Source: an uncultured Oscillospiraceae bacterium (GTDB taxonomy: Bacteria; Bacillota; Clostridia; Oscillospirales; Oscillospiraceae). From it: a stretch of DNA of 36,247 nt. The position numbers and the translations under genes were made by a program. Where the stretch lies: positions 1 to 36,247 of the forward strand of contig CATONV010000021.1 of the NCBI GenBank assembly GCA_951801655.1. The letters run 5' to 3'. The notes below the pieces were generated by a model. It did no database searches. It saw only the letters and a list, made by a program, of their open reading frames with translations, and was not told the origin of the DNA. Positions 14,611 through 22,944 of this stretch are shown piece after piece. How positions within the stretch are numbered: the stretch's first letter is position 1; every line of letters begins with the position of its first letter.

Positions 14611-15189
14611 CAATATCTCCTCCGCCTCCGCACGGCTGTAGCAGCCGTTAAGAACGGCCAGCAAGGCGTTGGCGGACATGTGCTCCGGCAGCTCCAGCCG
14701 GCTGAGGAGGGCCCGGCGCTTTTCGCTGCTCCCCTCTCCCCCGGACAGGCCTGCGGTGAACAGGTCAGCCTTGGTGAGACGCGGTGTCTCCCTCTCTGGA
14801 GCATTTTCTTCCAGAAAGGCGGCCCCCGCCCGGCGCAGCACCTGCTCCAGCACGGCAGGCGGCATCCCTTCCACCCCCAGCTTGCCCTCCTTCCCCGGCT
14901 GGCGCTTTCGTCTCTCCTTACCATATACGTCGGGAATGTAGGCGTGCTTTATCAATTGGGCCGGAATCACCCCCTTGATCCGGTTTCGGATAACGAAGCC
15001 CGCCCCGTCGGAGTCGGTGAGGACGATCAATCCCCGCCGTCGGGCCGCCCTCTCCAGAAGGGCCATTTGTTCCGGGTCTTTGAAGATCTGAAAGCCCCCT
15101 GTCTCCAGGATCAGGGTATCCACCACCTGGGACAGGGCGTTTTTGTCGTATCGGCCCTCCACCACGATGGCCTCTCGAATGTGCAGCAT
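14599..15189 (-). CDS. rnmV: RNase M5-like toprim protein
   Basis: RNase M5 matures 5S rRNA in Firmicutes. The 196-residue product starts MLHIREAIVVEGRYDK, where the EGRYD Glu is the toprim catalytic Glu, and continues with VLTDSDGAGFVIRNRI carrying the DxD motif. A basic linker (KERRKRQPGKEGKLGVEG) and an alpha-helical C-terminal domain (about 120-196) match the RNase M5 layout, LTKADLFTAGLSGG being characteristic. A divergent toprim/DUF4093 paralogue not acting on 5S is possible. The start was placed at the first conserved residues; an earlier ATG overlapping the holA stop (15276) would add 29 residues without family support. Confidence 0.75.
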   Translation of the reverse strand: MLHIREAIVVEGRYDKNALSQVVDTLILETGGFQIFKDPEQMALLERAARRRGLIVLTDSDGAGFVIRNRIKGVIPAQLIKHAYIPDVYGKERRKRQPGKEGKLGVEGMPPAVLEQVLRRAGAAFLEENAPERETPRLTKADLFTAGLSGGEGSSEKRRALLSRLELPEHMSANALLAVLNGCYSRAEAEEILKNA

Positions 15190-15275
15190 AGAATTTTCCT
15201 CTCGTCTTGCGGGGCCGATGACCTCGGCGGCCCTCTCTCTAAGGTCACGGCGCGCCGGATTCACCGCGCCCTGCA

Positions 15276-16310
15276 TCACGCTGTGTTGGCCAGCTCCAGC
15301 AGCAGGGTGGTCATCAGCTCTTTTGCGTCCTGTCCGGTGGACTTCATGGCCAAGTCGGTCTGGGCACAGCGGATAACCGCGTTCCGGCACCAGGGCAGGG
15401 AGAACCGCCGGGCGGTGACCATCAGGCGGTCCGCCGGGTAGCGCATCCCCCACAGCTGGGCCACCCAGGCGGCGTTTTTCCGCCCATCCAGGGCCAGCCG
15501 CGCGGAGTAGAGCTGCCGCATCTGCTTGCCGAAGGCACCCATAATCTCATAGGGGGTCTTCTGCATCTGGTACAGTTCCCCCAAGGTGGCGGCGGCCTTG
15601 TCGAAGTTTTTCTCCCCGATGGCGTCGGCAATGCGGAAAACCACAGCGCCGAGCTGAGGGGCAGCCACCGCCTCGATGTCCGCCCAGGTGACGCGCTCCC
15701 CCTTGGCATAGGCCCCGATTTTTTCTATCTCCTGTTGAAGATTTTGCATCAGGTCGCCGCAGTAGAAGACCATCTCGTCACACAGCCTGGGTTCAATCTC
15801 CTTGCCCAGAGCCCGGAAATGACGGCGGATCCAGTCCCGCAGCTCCGACGGGCCCTGACGGACAAAATTCACCACCGTGCCCTGTTCCCGAATAACCCCG
15901 GCCAGCTTGGTACGGGCGTCCGGCTTATACTCCAGCACATCGTAAAGAAAGACCAGGCAGCAGTAGTCGGGCAGGGCGGACAAAATACGCACATAGGCGT
16001 CCCGGTCCTTCTCCCCCGCCCTGAACAGGTCGAAGTCGGTCACCTGAATCAGGGTCCTCTCCGCCATCATGGGCAGGCAGTCCACCGCCTCCTCCAGGGC
16101 ATGGGGGGACATGTCCTTGGCGCTCAGGTCGTGGCGGTTGAACTCCCCCAGCCCCCCGGTGAGTACAGCCTCCCGCAGACGGCCCAGGTAGTAATCCCGA
16201 AGATAGGTCTCCTCCCCGTGGAAGACATACAGCTGTCCGGGCCCGCCTTCAGACAGGTCCTTTTTCAGCTTTTCCAGCCCGGAGTTGTCGGGCTTTTTCT
16301 TTGGCGGCAT
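15276..16310 (-). CDS. holA: DNA polymerase III delta subunit
   Basis: HolA is the clamp-loader wrench subunit that opens the beta sliding clamp during DNA replication. The 344-residue product has the three expected regions: an AAA-like domain I (LYVFHGEETYLRDYYLGRL, split here as LYVFHGEETYL and RDYYLGRL), a domain II with DWIRRHFRALGKEI, and a helical collar domain with QKTPYEIMGAFGKQMRQLY. The Walker A motif is degenerate, as is normal for delta. AAGGAGG precedes the ATG. It lies between comEC and the toprim gene on the same strand; comEC-holA is a common Firmicutes neighbourhood. Confidence 0.93.
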   Translation of the reverse strand: MPPKKKPDNSGLEKLKKDLSEGGPGQLYVFHGEETYLRDYYLGRLREAVLTGGLGEFNRHDLSAKDMSPHALEEAVDCLPMMAERTLIQVTDFDLFRAGEKDRDAYVRILSALPDYCCLVFLYDVLEYKPDARTKLAGVIREQGTVVNFVRQGPSELRDWIRRHFRALGKEIEPRLCDEMVFYCGDLMQNLQQEIEKIGAYAKGERVTWADIEAVAAPQLGAVVFRIADAIGEKNFDKAAATLGELYQMQKTPYEIMGAFGKQMRQLYSARLALDGRKNAAWVAQLWGMRYPADRLMVTARRFSLPWCRNAVIRCAQTDLAMKSTGQDAKELMTTLLLELANTA

Positions 16311-16390
16311 AGCGGTTCCTCCTTTTTCTTCCTTTCTTTAAAAAAGAGAGGAAGTGAAAGAAAACTTTGAAAAACTGCGTCTTTCTCTGT

Positions 16391-18700
16391 TTAACCTTTA
16401 AACTGTACCTCTATCGTGCCATAGAGGTCGGTGCGGTAAATTTTTGATCCGATTCCGTCCAGCCGGACCAGAGTATCCCAGTCCGGGTGGCCGTATTTGT
16501 TGTTCGGTCCCACGGAAATGAGGGACAGGCCGGGTCTGACCGCCTCCAGCAGCTTCGGCGTGGTGGAGGTAGCGGAGCCGTGGTGGCCCACAACCAGTAT
16601 CTCGACCTGGGGCAGGGGCACGGTCTCCACCAGACGCAGCTCCCCCTCTCTTTCCATGTCGCCGGTGATGAGGACGTCCGCCTCTCCGACGCGGGCCAGC
16701 ACGGTAAGTCCCCTCTCGTTGGACACTCCCCCCGCATACATGGGAGCCAGCACGGAAAGGGTTCTGTCCCCTTTCGTTTCAAACCGGGTATCCTCCCGGA
16801 TCAGGCGCACTGGGATTTCTCTTTGCCGGGCGGAGGACAGAATTTCTTCTCTCAGCGGAGCGTCCTCCTCTACGTCGGGCAGGACAATCTCCCCCACATC
16901 GATCCGCCGCAGCAGCTGAACAATGCCGTTGGCGTGGTCGTCGTGGTAGTGAGACACCACCAGCAGATCAATCTTGCTGCGGCCCAGGGACTGAAGACAG
17001 TTGGCCGCGATGTCGCCGGGATCGTCCCGGCTGTCCCCACCGCAGTCCACCAGGGTAAGGAAATTCCCCATCCGGATCAGAACACTCTGTCCCTGCCCCA
17101 CGTCCAGCACAGTCACCGCCAAATCTCCCATGTAAAAAGAGGCCCGGGTGAGGACCACGGCCAGCACAAGCGCGGCAGTCCCGGCAGCCAGAGGAATCCA
17201 CACCGGCCTTCGTCCCTTTGCGCGGACAAAGACCAGCAGCAAAGCGTAGACCAACACCAGCCAGGCCCGGTAATACACCGACTCCAGAGGCAACGCCGCC
17301 AAGGCGGGCCGGGCCAGCAGATCAATGACCCACCGCAGATAGCGGGCCAGGACGGCGAAGGGGAGGGCCAGCACAGCCGCCGGTCCGGGCAGGACGACGG
17401 CCAGCGCCCCCGCCCCCAATCCGCCCAGGAAGAGAAACCCGATGGCCCACAGGGTAAGCAGGTTGGACAGGGGCGAGATGAGGGAGATCATATTGAAATG
17501 CACCGCCACCAGGGGGATGGTAAGAACCGAGGCGCCCAAGGTGGCGGACAGAGTGGAAATCACAAAGTATGCAGCCGCCCGCAGCAGTTTCATCCCAAAA
17601 TGCTTGGGTCTGGACAGCTTGTCCATGTGAAAGTACCGCAGCAGCCAGTCCTGAACCCGGTCGGACACCAGCAGGATACCCGCCACTGCCGCAAAAGACA
17701 GCTGAAGTCCGATGTGAGAGGCGGAAAAGGGATTGACCCCCAGCAGCAGAAGCAGGGCCAGGGCCAGTGAGGTGGGACCGTCCCGTTCCCGGTCCAGCAG
17801 AGGGGCCAGCTGGAGCATCAAAATCATCACCGCCGCCCGGAGTACGGACGGCGTATTTCCCGCAATGCCGCAGAACAGCACCACCCACAATATGGTACAC
17901 ACGGCGGCAGACCGTCTTCCCCGGCCCAGCAGTGCGGTGAGCAGGCTGGCTAGAAAGGCCAGGTGCATGCCGGACACCGCCACCGTATGGCTCAGGCCGG
18001 TGCGCTCCAGCGAGGTGGTAAATTCGTCGGTGAGGTTATCCCGGTTGCCCGTCACCAATGCCTTGACAAAGCCGGCCTCCTCCTCCGGGAAGGCGGCGTC
18101 GATTCCTGTTTTCAGGGCCCTGGAAACCCAGGCGGCAAAATACCGGGGCGGGACATGGTCCAGCTGCTCCGCCTCCAGCCGGCCATAGGCCTGGGCCCGG
18201 AGGAAAATCCCCTTCGCCGTGTAGTAGGTAATCTTCTCCCCGGCAAAGGTGCTCTCCCCTAATGTGCAATGAGCAATGGTCTCAATCCGGTCTCCGGGGC
18301 GCAGGTCCGCCCCCTGGTCGTCCGTGTACAGGATGGCGGACACCTTCACCCAACTGCCTGTTTCCGCCTGAATCAACACGGTATAGCCGCCGTAAGTCCC
18401 CTCCTGGGGCCAGTCGGCCACCGTGGCGGTCAGGCGGACGGTACAGTCATCCAAGTCCTGGGCAGGCCGGAAAAACACAGCCATATACAGGGCCGTCCAC
18501 AGAAAGCCGCAGGCCAGCCCGGACAGAATGAGCAGAGCCCGGGTCCGGGCGCGGCTTTTCTTCCAGAGGGGCAGTCCCAGCAGCAGCGCAATAACAGCCA
18601 GTCCCCCGCCCAGCGGCAGCAGCCAGCCGTCCAGCCCGCCGTAGATATCCAAAAAGACCGCAACGGCAAAGGAGAAGGCAAAGGTAGCCAGTACACGCAT
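16391..18700 (-). CDS. comEC: DNA uptake channel protein ComEC/Rec2
   Basis: ComEC forms the inner-membrane channel for single-stranded DNA during natural transformation. The 769-residue product has an N-terminal membrane segment and DUF4131-like domain (about 1-200), the multi-helix competence domain with the GLSHTVAVSGMHLAFLASLL landmark, and a C-terminal metallo-beta-lactamase-like domain with HYHDDH at about 584-589, ITGDME and VVGHHGS at about 705. These metal ligands look intact, as expected for the variant that degrades the non-transported strand. The ATG at 18700 follows GGAGGAG. No other competence gene is in the window. Confidence 0.94.
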   Translation of the reverse strand: MRVLATFAFSFAVAVFLDIYGGLDGWLLPLGGGLAVIALLLGLPLWKKSRARTRALLILSGLACGFLWTALYMAVFFRPAQDLDDCTVRLTATVADWPQEGTYGGYTVLIQAETGSWVKVSAILYTDDQGADLRPGDRIETIAHCTLGESTFAGEKITYYTAKGIFLRAQAYGRLEAEQLDHVPPRYFAAWVSRALKTGIDAAFPEEEAGFVKALVTGNRDNLTDEFTTSLERTGLSHTVAVSGMHLAFLASLLTALLGRGRRSAAVCTILWVVLFCGIAGNTPSVLRAAVMILMLQLAPLLDRERDGPTSLALALLLLLGVNPFSASHIGLQLSFAAVAGILLVSDRVQDWLLRYFHMDKLSRPKHFGMKLLRAAAYFVISTLSATLGASVLTIPLVAVHFNMISLISPLSNLLTLWAIGFLFLGGLGAGALAVVLPGPAAVLALPFAVLARYLRWVIDLLARPALAALPLESVYYRAWLVLVYALLLVFVRAKGRRPVWIPLAAGTAALVLAVVLTRASFYMGDLAVTVLDVGQGQSVLIRMGNFLTLVDCGGDSRDDPGDIAANCLQSLGRSKIDLLVVSHYHDDHANGIVQLLRRIDVGEIVLPDVEEDAPLREEILSSARQREIPVRLIREDTRFETKGDRTLSVLAPMYAGGVSNERGLTVLARVGEADVLITGDMEREGELRLVETVPLPQVEILVVGHHGSATSTTPKLLEAVRPGLSLISVGPNNKYGHPDWDTLVRLDGIGSKIYRTDLYGTIEVQFKG

Positions 18701-18734
18701 GTCTTCTCCTCCCTCCCTTGATTGTTCCCGTCTC

Positions 18735-18763
18735 AGCGTACCATGTTTTTGGGGAAAATGCAA
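18735..18763 (-). promoter_or_regulatory. Candidate comEC promoter, -35 in a repeat end
   Basis: On the minus strand, TTGCAT (18758-18763) and TACGCT (18735-18740) are 17 nt apart with a TGG extended -10. The TTGC of the -35 is the end of the inverted-repeat arm at 18760-18769. The -10 is weak. Confidence 0.5.
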
Positions 18764-18882
18764 GTAGGGGCTCGACGACCTCGGTGCATCGCTTGACCGG
18801 AGCAGCGACATGTCCAGTGGTCACGTCCTGCATGAATCTGCCTGTCATTTTGAAGATTGTGATAAACATCCGCCCTACTTGC
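18760..18882. repeat. 123-bp inverted-repeat element between comEC and mrnC
   Basis: GCAAGTAGGG (18760-18769) and CCCTACTTGC (18873-18882) are perfect 10-bp inverted ends. The ends resemble the TGTAGGGG family, but the interior is longer and lacks the usual paired hairpins. No transposase is encoded. The ends reach into the -35 hexamers of both flanking promoters. Confidence 0.65.
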
Positions 18883-18907
18883 CAATCCCGGGAAAATATG
18901 CTAGAAT
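18879..18907 (+). promoter_or_regulatory. SigA promoter of mrnC, -35 in a repeat end
   Basis: TTGCCA (18879-18884) and TAGAAT (18902-18907) are 17 nt apart with a TGC extended -10. The first four bases of the -35 belong to the right arm of the 123-bp repeat. Confidence 0.75.
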
Positions 18908-18937
18908 CAATCCAATTTCCGAAGGGAGACCTCTGCC

Positions 18938-19345
18938 ATGACCGATTATTTTCATTTAACTATTGACCGGGACCGCCTGCTGTCCCTGTCCACCCTGGGG
19001 CTGGCCCACCTGGGGGACGGGGTATATGAGCTAATGGTCCGCTCCTGGCTGGTGCTCCACGGCAAGGCCAAGGCCAAGGACCTCCACCGGGCCACGGTAA
19101 AATACGTGGCCGCCCCCGCCCAGGCGGAGCGGTTTGAACGCCTCAGGTCTCTGCTCACCCAGGAGGAGGAGGATGTCTTCCGCCGGGGCCGGAACACCGA
19201 CCCACACTCCGTCCCCAAGGCGGCCAGCCGAGCCCAGTACCAGACCGCCACCGGCCTGGAGGCCCTCTTCGGCTGGCTGTACCTCCAGGGGAGGGCGGAG
19301 AGGCTGAATGAACTGTTTGCCGCAATGATGGAAGAAACCCTGTAG
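18938..19345 (+). CDS. mrnC: Mini-ribonuclease III
   Basis: MrnC is an RNase III-like enzyme lacking the double-stranded RNA-binding domain; it matures 23S rRNA in Firmicutes. The 135-residue product has the catalytic LGDGVYEL motif (Asp about 27), the conserved RGRNTD segment near residue 83 and the second acidic helix YQTATGLEALFGWLYL near the C-terminus, which carries the active-site Glu. Length is normal. GAAGGGAG precedes the ATG. The stop codon TAG is part of a palindromic repeat that begins here. It often neighbours cysS and rlmB, but here it is next to rqcH. Confidence 0.95.
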   Translation: MTDYFHLTIDRDRLLSLSTLGLAHLGDGVYELMVRSWLVLHGKAKAKDLHRATVKYVAAPAQAERFERLRSLLTQEEEDVFRRGRNTDPHSVPKAASRAQYQTATGLEALFGWLYLQGRAERLNELFAAMMEETL

Positions 19346-19419
19346 AGGCAGAGATCATCCGCCCACAGGATGCCAAGTAATCCTGCCATGGAAACGGGCG
19401 GCTATTACCCGCCCCCACA
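19341..19419. repeat. Palindromic repeat between mrnC and rqcH
   Basis: The element starts TGTAGAGGC and ends GCCCCCACA (7 of 9 paired). Inside, CATCC/GGATG and GGGCGG/CCGCCC give two hairpins, like the copy at 9508-9579. The mrnC stop codon TAG (19343-19345) is in the left end. Confidence 0.65.
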
Positions 19420-19442
19420 AACAACTCCAAGAGGTGATTTCA

Positions 19443-21209
19443 ATGCCTTTAGACGCGCTGTGCCTGTCGGGCGTCATCCATGAACTGAATACCGCCCTGG
19501 CTGGGGCCAGGGTGGACAAGATCTACCAGCCGGGACGGGACGAGGTGGTACTGGCCCTGCGCGCTCCAGCGTCGGGCAACGTGCGGCTGCTGCTGTCGGC
19601 CAACCCGGCCCACCCCCGGCTTCACCTGACCACCCTGCCTCTGGAAAACCCGGAAAAGCCCCCCATGTTCTGTATGCTGCTGCGCAAGCACATGTCCGGG
19701 GCCCGGCTGCTGGAGATTGTCCAGCCCCCTCTGGAGAGGGTGGCCGCCCTGCGCTTTGAGGCGCTCAACGAGCTGGGTGACCGGGTGGAACGCCGTCTCA
19801 TCCTGGAGGCCATCAGCCACAAAACCAACCTCCTTCTGCTGGACGGCGAGGGCCGCATCCTGGACTGCATCCGCCACACCGGGGGCGACGTCACCGCCGG
19901 CCGGGTACTTCAGCCAGGGATGTTCTACCGGCTGCCTCCAAGTGTTGACAAGGAAAATCCCCTTACAGCAGATCGGGAGAACCTGGAGCAGCTGCTGTCC
20001 GCCGCCCCGGAGCAGGCCCAGGCCGACAAGTGGCTGCTGGACACTTTTGGCGGGCTGTCCCCCCTGGTCTGCCGGGAGCTGGCCTACCGGGCCGGGGACG
20101 CTACTGACATCCGGCTCAACGCTTTAGGCCCCAAGGGTCAAAAGCGGCTGCTGGACTGTTTCGAAGAACTGCGGAATTCCGTAAAGGAAAAACACTTTAT
20201 GCCAAAAATGGTGCTCATGGATGGCCGGCCCCGGGACTTCACCTTCCTGCCGGTGGGGCAGTACGAGGGGGCCGCCCAGGTGGAGGGCTGGCCTGCTTTC
20301 TCCCCCATGCTGGACGCCTTCTTTGAGCAGCGGGAGCGGCAGGACCGGATTCGCCAGCGGGGGCAGGACTTAATCAAATCCGTCACCAATGCCCGGGACC
20401 GCACCGCCCGGAAAATTGCCAACCAAGAGAAGGAGCTGGCCGCTACCAAGGACCGGGACCGGCTGCGGCAGCTGGGCGACATCGTCACCAGCAATTTTTA
20501 TCAGATGGAAAAGGGCATGGCCCGTCTACGGGCGGCGGACTTCTACGACCCGGAGGGGAAGGAGATTGAGATCAAGCTGGATCCCCTCCTCACCCCTCAG
20601 CAGAACGCCGCCAAGTACTACAAGGACTACAACCGGGCCAAAAAGGCAGAGGAGATGCTTACCATCCAGCTGGAAAAAGGCCGTCAGGAGCTGGACTATC
20701 TCAACAGCGTGCTGGAAAACATCTCCCTGGCCGAGGGCGAGAGAGACCTGTCCGAGATTCGTCAAGAACTGGCGGACACCGGCTATCTCCGCCGTCCCGG
20801 AAAGGCCAGGGATCGGGGGAAGCGGGTTACCTCCAAGCCCATGGAATTTATGTCAACCTCCGGACTGCGTATCTCCGTGGGCAAGAACAACAGCCAGAAC
20901 GACCTTCTCACCTGCAAACTGGCCGGGAAGGGGGACATCTGGTTCCACACCCAGAAAATCCACGGCTCCCACGTCATCCTGTGGACCGAGGGGGGCCAGC
21001 CCGACCTGCAAAGCCTGAACGAGGCAGCCGTTTTGGCCGCCTGGTTTTCCCAGGCCCGGGACAGCAGCAAGGTGCCGGTGGACTACACCCCGGTGCGTTA
21101 TGTCAAAAAGCCCGGGGGCGCCCGGCCCGGCATGGTAATCTACACCACCTATGAGACCGCCCAGGTCACCCCCGACGGGGAGCTGGCGAAAAGACTTAGA
21201 GTCAAATGA
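19443..21209 (+). CDS. rqcH: Ribosome-associated quality-control protein RqcH (NFACT family)
   Basis: RqcH binds stalled large ribosomal subunits and recruits tRNA-Ala to add C-terminal alanine tails that mark nascent chains for degradation. The 588-residue product has an NFACT-N domain from the start (ALCLSGVIHELN), the Asp-Arg pair at about 113-114 (ELGDRVERRL) in the place of the conserved DR motif, helix-hairpin-helix and long coiled-coil segments (about 280-430), and a C-terminal NFACT-R domain with WFHTQKIHGSHVIL. Older annotations call it fibronectin-binding protein. The ATG at 19443 is 6 nt after GAGGTG. Confidence 0.94.
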   Translation: MPLDALCLSGVIHELNTALAGARVDKIYQPGRDEVVLALRAPASGNVRLLLSANPAHPRLHLTTLPLENPEKPPMFCMLLRKHMSGARLLEIVQPPLERVAALRFEALNELGDRVERRLILEAISHKTNLLLLDGEGRILDCIRHTGGDVTAGRVLQPGMFYRLPPSVDKENPLTADRENLEQLLSAAPEQAQADKWLLDTFGGLSPLVCRELAYRAGDATDIRLNALGPKGQKRLLDCFEELRNSVKEKHFMPKMVLMDGRPRDFTFLPVGQYEGAAQVEGWPAFSPMLDAFFEQRERQDRIRQRGQDLIKSVTNARDRTARKIANQEKELAATKDRDRLRQLGDIVTSNFYQMEKGMARLRAADFYDPEGKEIEIKLDPLLTPQQNAAKYYKDYNRAKKAEEMLTIQLEKGRQELDYLNSVLENISLAEGERDLSEIRQELADTGYLRRPGKARDRGKRVTSKPMEFMSTSGLRISVGKNNSQNDLLTCKLAGKGDIWFHTQKIHGSHVILWTEGGQPDLQSLNEAAVLAAWFSQARDSSKVPVDYTPVRYVKKPGGARPGMVIYTTYETAQVTPDGELAKRLRVK

Positions 21210-21213
21210 CACA

Positions 21214-21248
21214 CGGCTGTCCCCCTATGGGACAGCCGCTTAATTTTT
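21214..21248 (+). terminator. Terminator of mrnC-rqcH
   Basis: A perfect 10-bp stem (21214-21223 with 21229-21238) closes a 5-nt loop and is followed by CTTAATTTTTCC. It begins 4 nt after the rqcH stop. Confidence 0.9.
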
Positions 21249-21261
21249 CCAGTTTTCTGCC

Positions 21262-21277
21262 GATATACCAATATATC
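21262..21277. promoter_or_regulatory. AT-rich palindrome upstream of the 229-residue protein gene
   Basis: GATATA and TATATC flank CCAA, 26 nt before the start. It overlaps the place where a -10 would lie, so it may be an operator or just part of a weak promoter. Confidence 0.3.
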
Positions 21278-21302
21278 ACCCCACAAAGGAGCGGATTAAA
21301 CA

Positions 21303-21992
21303 ATGGATATTACATTCAACCCCCAGGCCGGTCAGATTTCTCCCATGCGGACAGCCCGGTTCGCCGCACCTGAGAAAGAGGAGGTCCAGGCCGCCGGGCA
21401 GTCTCAGGACATAATGGAAATTTCTCACGATGGCCAGCGTGCCACTGCGGAAGCGCCGGATTTTGACCATCGCTGGGAAAAGCTGGATACCTCTCTGCGC
21501 GGCATGACCAAGGATGAATTTATGTCTGTGGTCCAGGAGCAGCTGGGCGAGCAAAAGCTGGAGGTCAACTGGAACGCCACCGTGGACCCGGACGGCCAAA
21601 TCTGGTGCAAAAGCTACTTCGACTCCTTAGTTTCTCAAGTCACGGAATTTCGTGCCACCGCCGAGAACACCATCAAGGAATACTACGCCGGCGCCTATCA
21701 AGAAGCGCTGAACAGTCCTCTGGGGCGGGACCTGCCCAGCCAGCTGAATTTTATTGCCGCCAAATACCAGTGCTCCTGGACTGACTACTTCGACGCCAGT
21801 ATGCCGGCGGGCGAGCGGCAGTGGACCTACACTCAGGTGCGGGCCATGCTCACCGGCAGCGGCCTGCGTCTCAACGACCCCTACGCCTTGAAGGGCATCC
21901 ACATCCCCACCGACGAAGAGACTGCCAAAAACGCCAGGCAGGCCGCCGACGATACAATCAGCGCATTGGTTCGACAGGCCAAGGAGAAATAG
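21303..21992 (+). CDS. 229-residue soluble protein, function unknown
   Basis: The product has no signal peptide or membrane helix. The first 50 residues are low-complexity and probably disordered (many Gln, Ala and Glu), followed by a helical region with GMTKDEFMSVVQEQL, a short beta-like stretch VNWNATVDPDGQIWCKSYFDS, and helices rich in Trp, Tyr and Phe (about 110-180). AAAGGAG lies 11 nt before the ATG, a little far. It stands alone between two terminators. I do not recognise the family; the disordered start followed by a compact domain recalls small Clostridia proteins of sporulation or flagellar operons, but there is no specific evidence. Confidence 0.75.
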   Translation: MDITFNPQAGQISPMRTARFAAPEKEEVQAAGQSQDIMEISHDGQRATAEAPDFDHRWEKLDTSLRGMTKDEFMSVVQEQLGEQKLEVNWNATVDPDGQIWCKSYFDSLVSQVTEFRATAENTIKEYYAGAYQEALNSPLGRDLPSQLNFIAAKYQCSWTDYFDASMPAGERQWTYTQVRAMLTGSGLRLNDPYALKGIHIPTDEETAKNARQAADDTISALVRQAKEK

Positions 21993-21994
21993 CG

Positions 21995-22018
21995 AAAACC
22001 GCCCAATCGGGCGGTTTT
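21995..22018. terminator. Bidirectional terminator between convergent genes
   Basis: AAAACCGCCC and GGGCGGTTTT pair perfectly around AATC, with A-run and T-run on opposite sides, serving both the 229-residue gene and the convergent ATPase gene, whose stop codon it overlaps. Confidence 0.9.
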
Positions 22019-22895
22019 ATTGCTCAAATTCCCCTCCACGCTCCTGAAAGAACTGCCAGTAGGCCCGTACATTCTCCAGCTCAGTCCAGGGGCGGGACCG
22101 GACGGGAACGCTGTCCAGGTCATAAATCTTGGCCTCTCTCATGGCCAGCAGGAAGGGTGAATGGGTAGATATTACGAACTGACAGCGGTAAAATCGGACC
22201 GAGTCCTCCAAAAAGCCCACCAGTTCCCGCTGGAGTCTGGGGGACAGGCTGTTCTCCGGCTCGTCCAGCAGGTACAGTCCGCCCTCCTGGATTTCCTTGG
22301 TAAAAAAGGCAAAGGCGCTCTCCCCGTTGGACTTCTCCACCACGTCGTTCATCACCCGGTCCCGTACGTACCGGGAACCGGTGTGCCGCTGGGCGTCCAC
22401 CACCTGGCGCAGTCTGTCCACGTCCTCCATGGAACGCATCTGGAAGCTGGCGTACCGGGCCCCGGTATACTCCTTCAGCAGCTCCTTGCGCCGGTGGTCG
22501 ATGTTCTCGTTCATATACCGTAAATCGAGGAGATAATCAAATACGTCGTCGCTGGTGATGACCCGGCTGCTCTCCCTGGCCTGCCGGAATCTTGGGGCGG
22601 TCTCCGCCCGGCACAGTTCCATATAGTCCTCAAAGAAGGCGCTGCGGTTGAACACCGTCCCCCGGCGCAGGCCCAGCTTTTCCCCCATCAGGTTCAGGAT
22701 GGTGGTCTTGCCGCTGCCGTTGCCTCCGCAGAGAATGGTAATGGGTTCCATCTCCAGAGTGGGAAGGGCCCGGTTCAGAAAAATCCCAAAGGGATAGCGA
22801 CTGGTGTAACAGGTGCGCTTGTTTTCAAAGTTTTGGGCCAGGAAGTTTGCCTCAGTCCCCTCGCTGGGGATGGAGAAACGGGTTAGGTAGGTCAT
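22017..22895 (-). CDS. AAA-type (ABC-like) ATPase
   Basis: The 292-residue product is a soluble SMC/ABC-like ATPase of the AAA_15/AAA_21 type. It shows Walker A GGNGSGKTT near residue 57, a helical insert with MNENIDHRRKELLKEY, Walker B LYLLDEPENSLSP at about 207-219 and the switch histidine STHSPFLL. Similar stand-alone ATPases include defence-linked proteins such as OLD or PARIS, but those carry a TOPRIM or partner gene and none is present here. GGAG precedes the ATG at 22895. It is alone, bounded by terminators on both sides. Its role is not predictable. Confidence 0.85.
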   Translation of the reverse strand: MTYLTRFSIPSEGTEANFLAQNFENKRTCYTSRYPFGIFLNRALPTLEMEPITILCGGNGSGKTTILNLMGEKLGLRRGTVFNRSAFFEDYMELCRAETAPRFRQARESSRVITSDDVFDYLLDLRYMNENIDHRRKELLKEYTGARYASFQMRSMEDVDRLRQVVDAQRHTGSRYVRDRVMNDVVEKSNGESAFAFFTKEIQEGGLYLLDEPENSLSPRLQRELVGFLEDSVRFYRCQFVISTHSPFLLAMREAKIYDLDSVPVRSRPWTELENVRAYWQFFQERGGEFEQ

Positions 22896-22910
22896 GACGG
22901 CTCCTTTTGT

Positions 22911-22936
22911 AAAAGGGCGGCCCATTGGGCCGCCCT
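22911..22936 (-). terminator. Terminator downstream of nfnB
   Basis: A perfect 10-bp stem (22914-22923 with 22927-22936) with an ATT loop is followed on the minus strand by TTTTACAAAAGG. It lies 8 nt after the nfnB stop and just before the ATPase start. Confidence 0.8.
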
Positions 22937-22944
22937 CCTCTGTA

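Noticed and set aside
16311..16390. Possible terminator between comEC and holA
   Set aside because: CTTCC/GGAAG and TCTTT/AAAGA can pair imperfectly, but A-rich sequence rather than a U-tract follows on the minus strand.
22017..22895. AAA ATPase as part of a defence island
   Set aside because: No nuclease, TOPRIM or other defence partner is adjacent; both sides are housekeeping genes with terminators.
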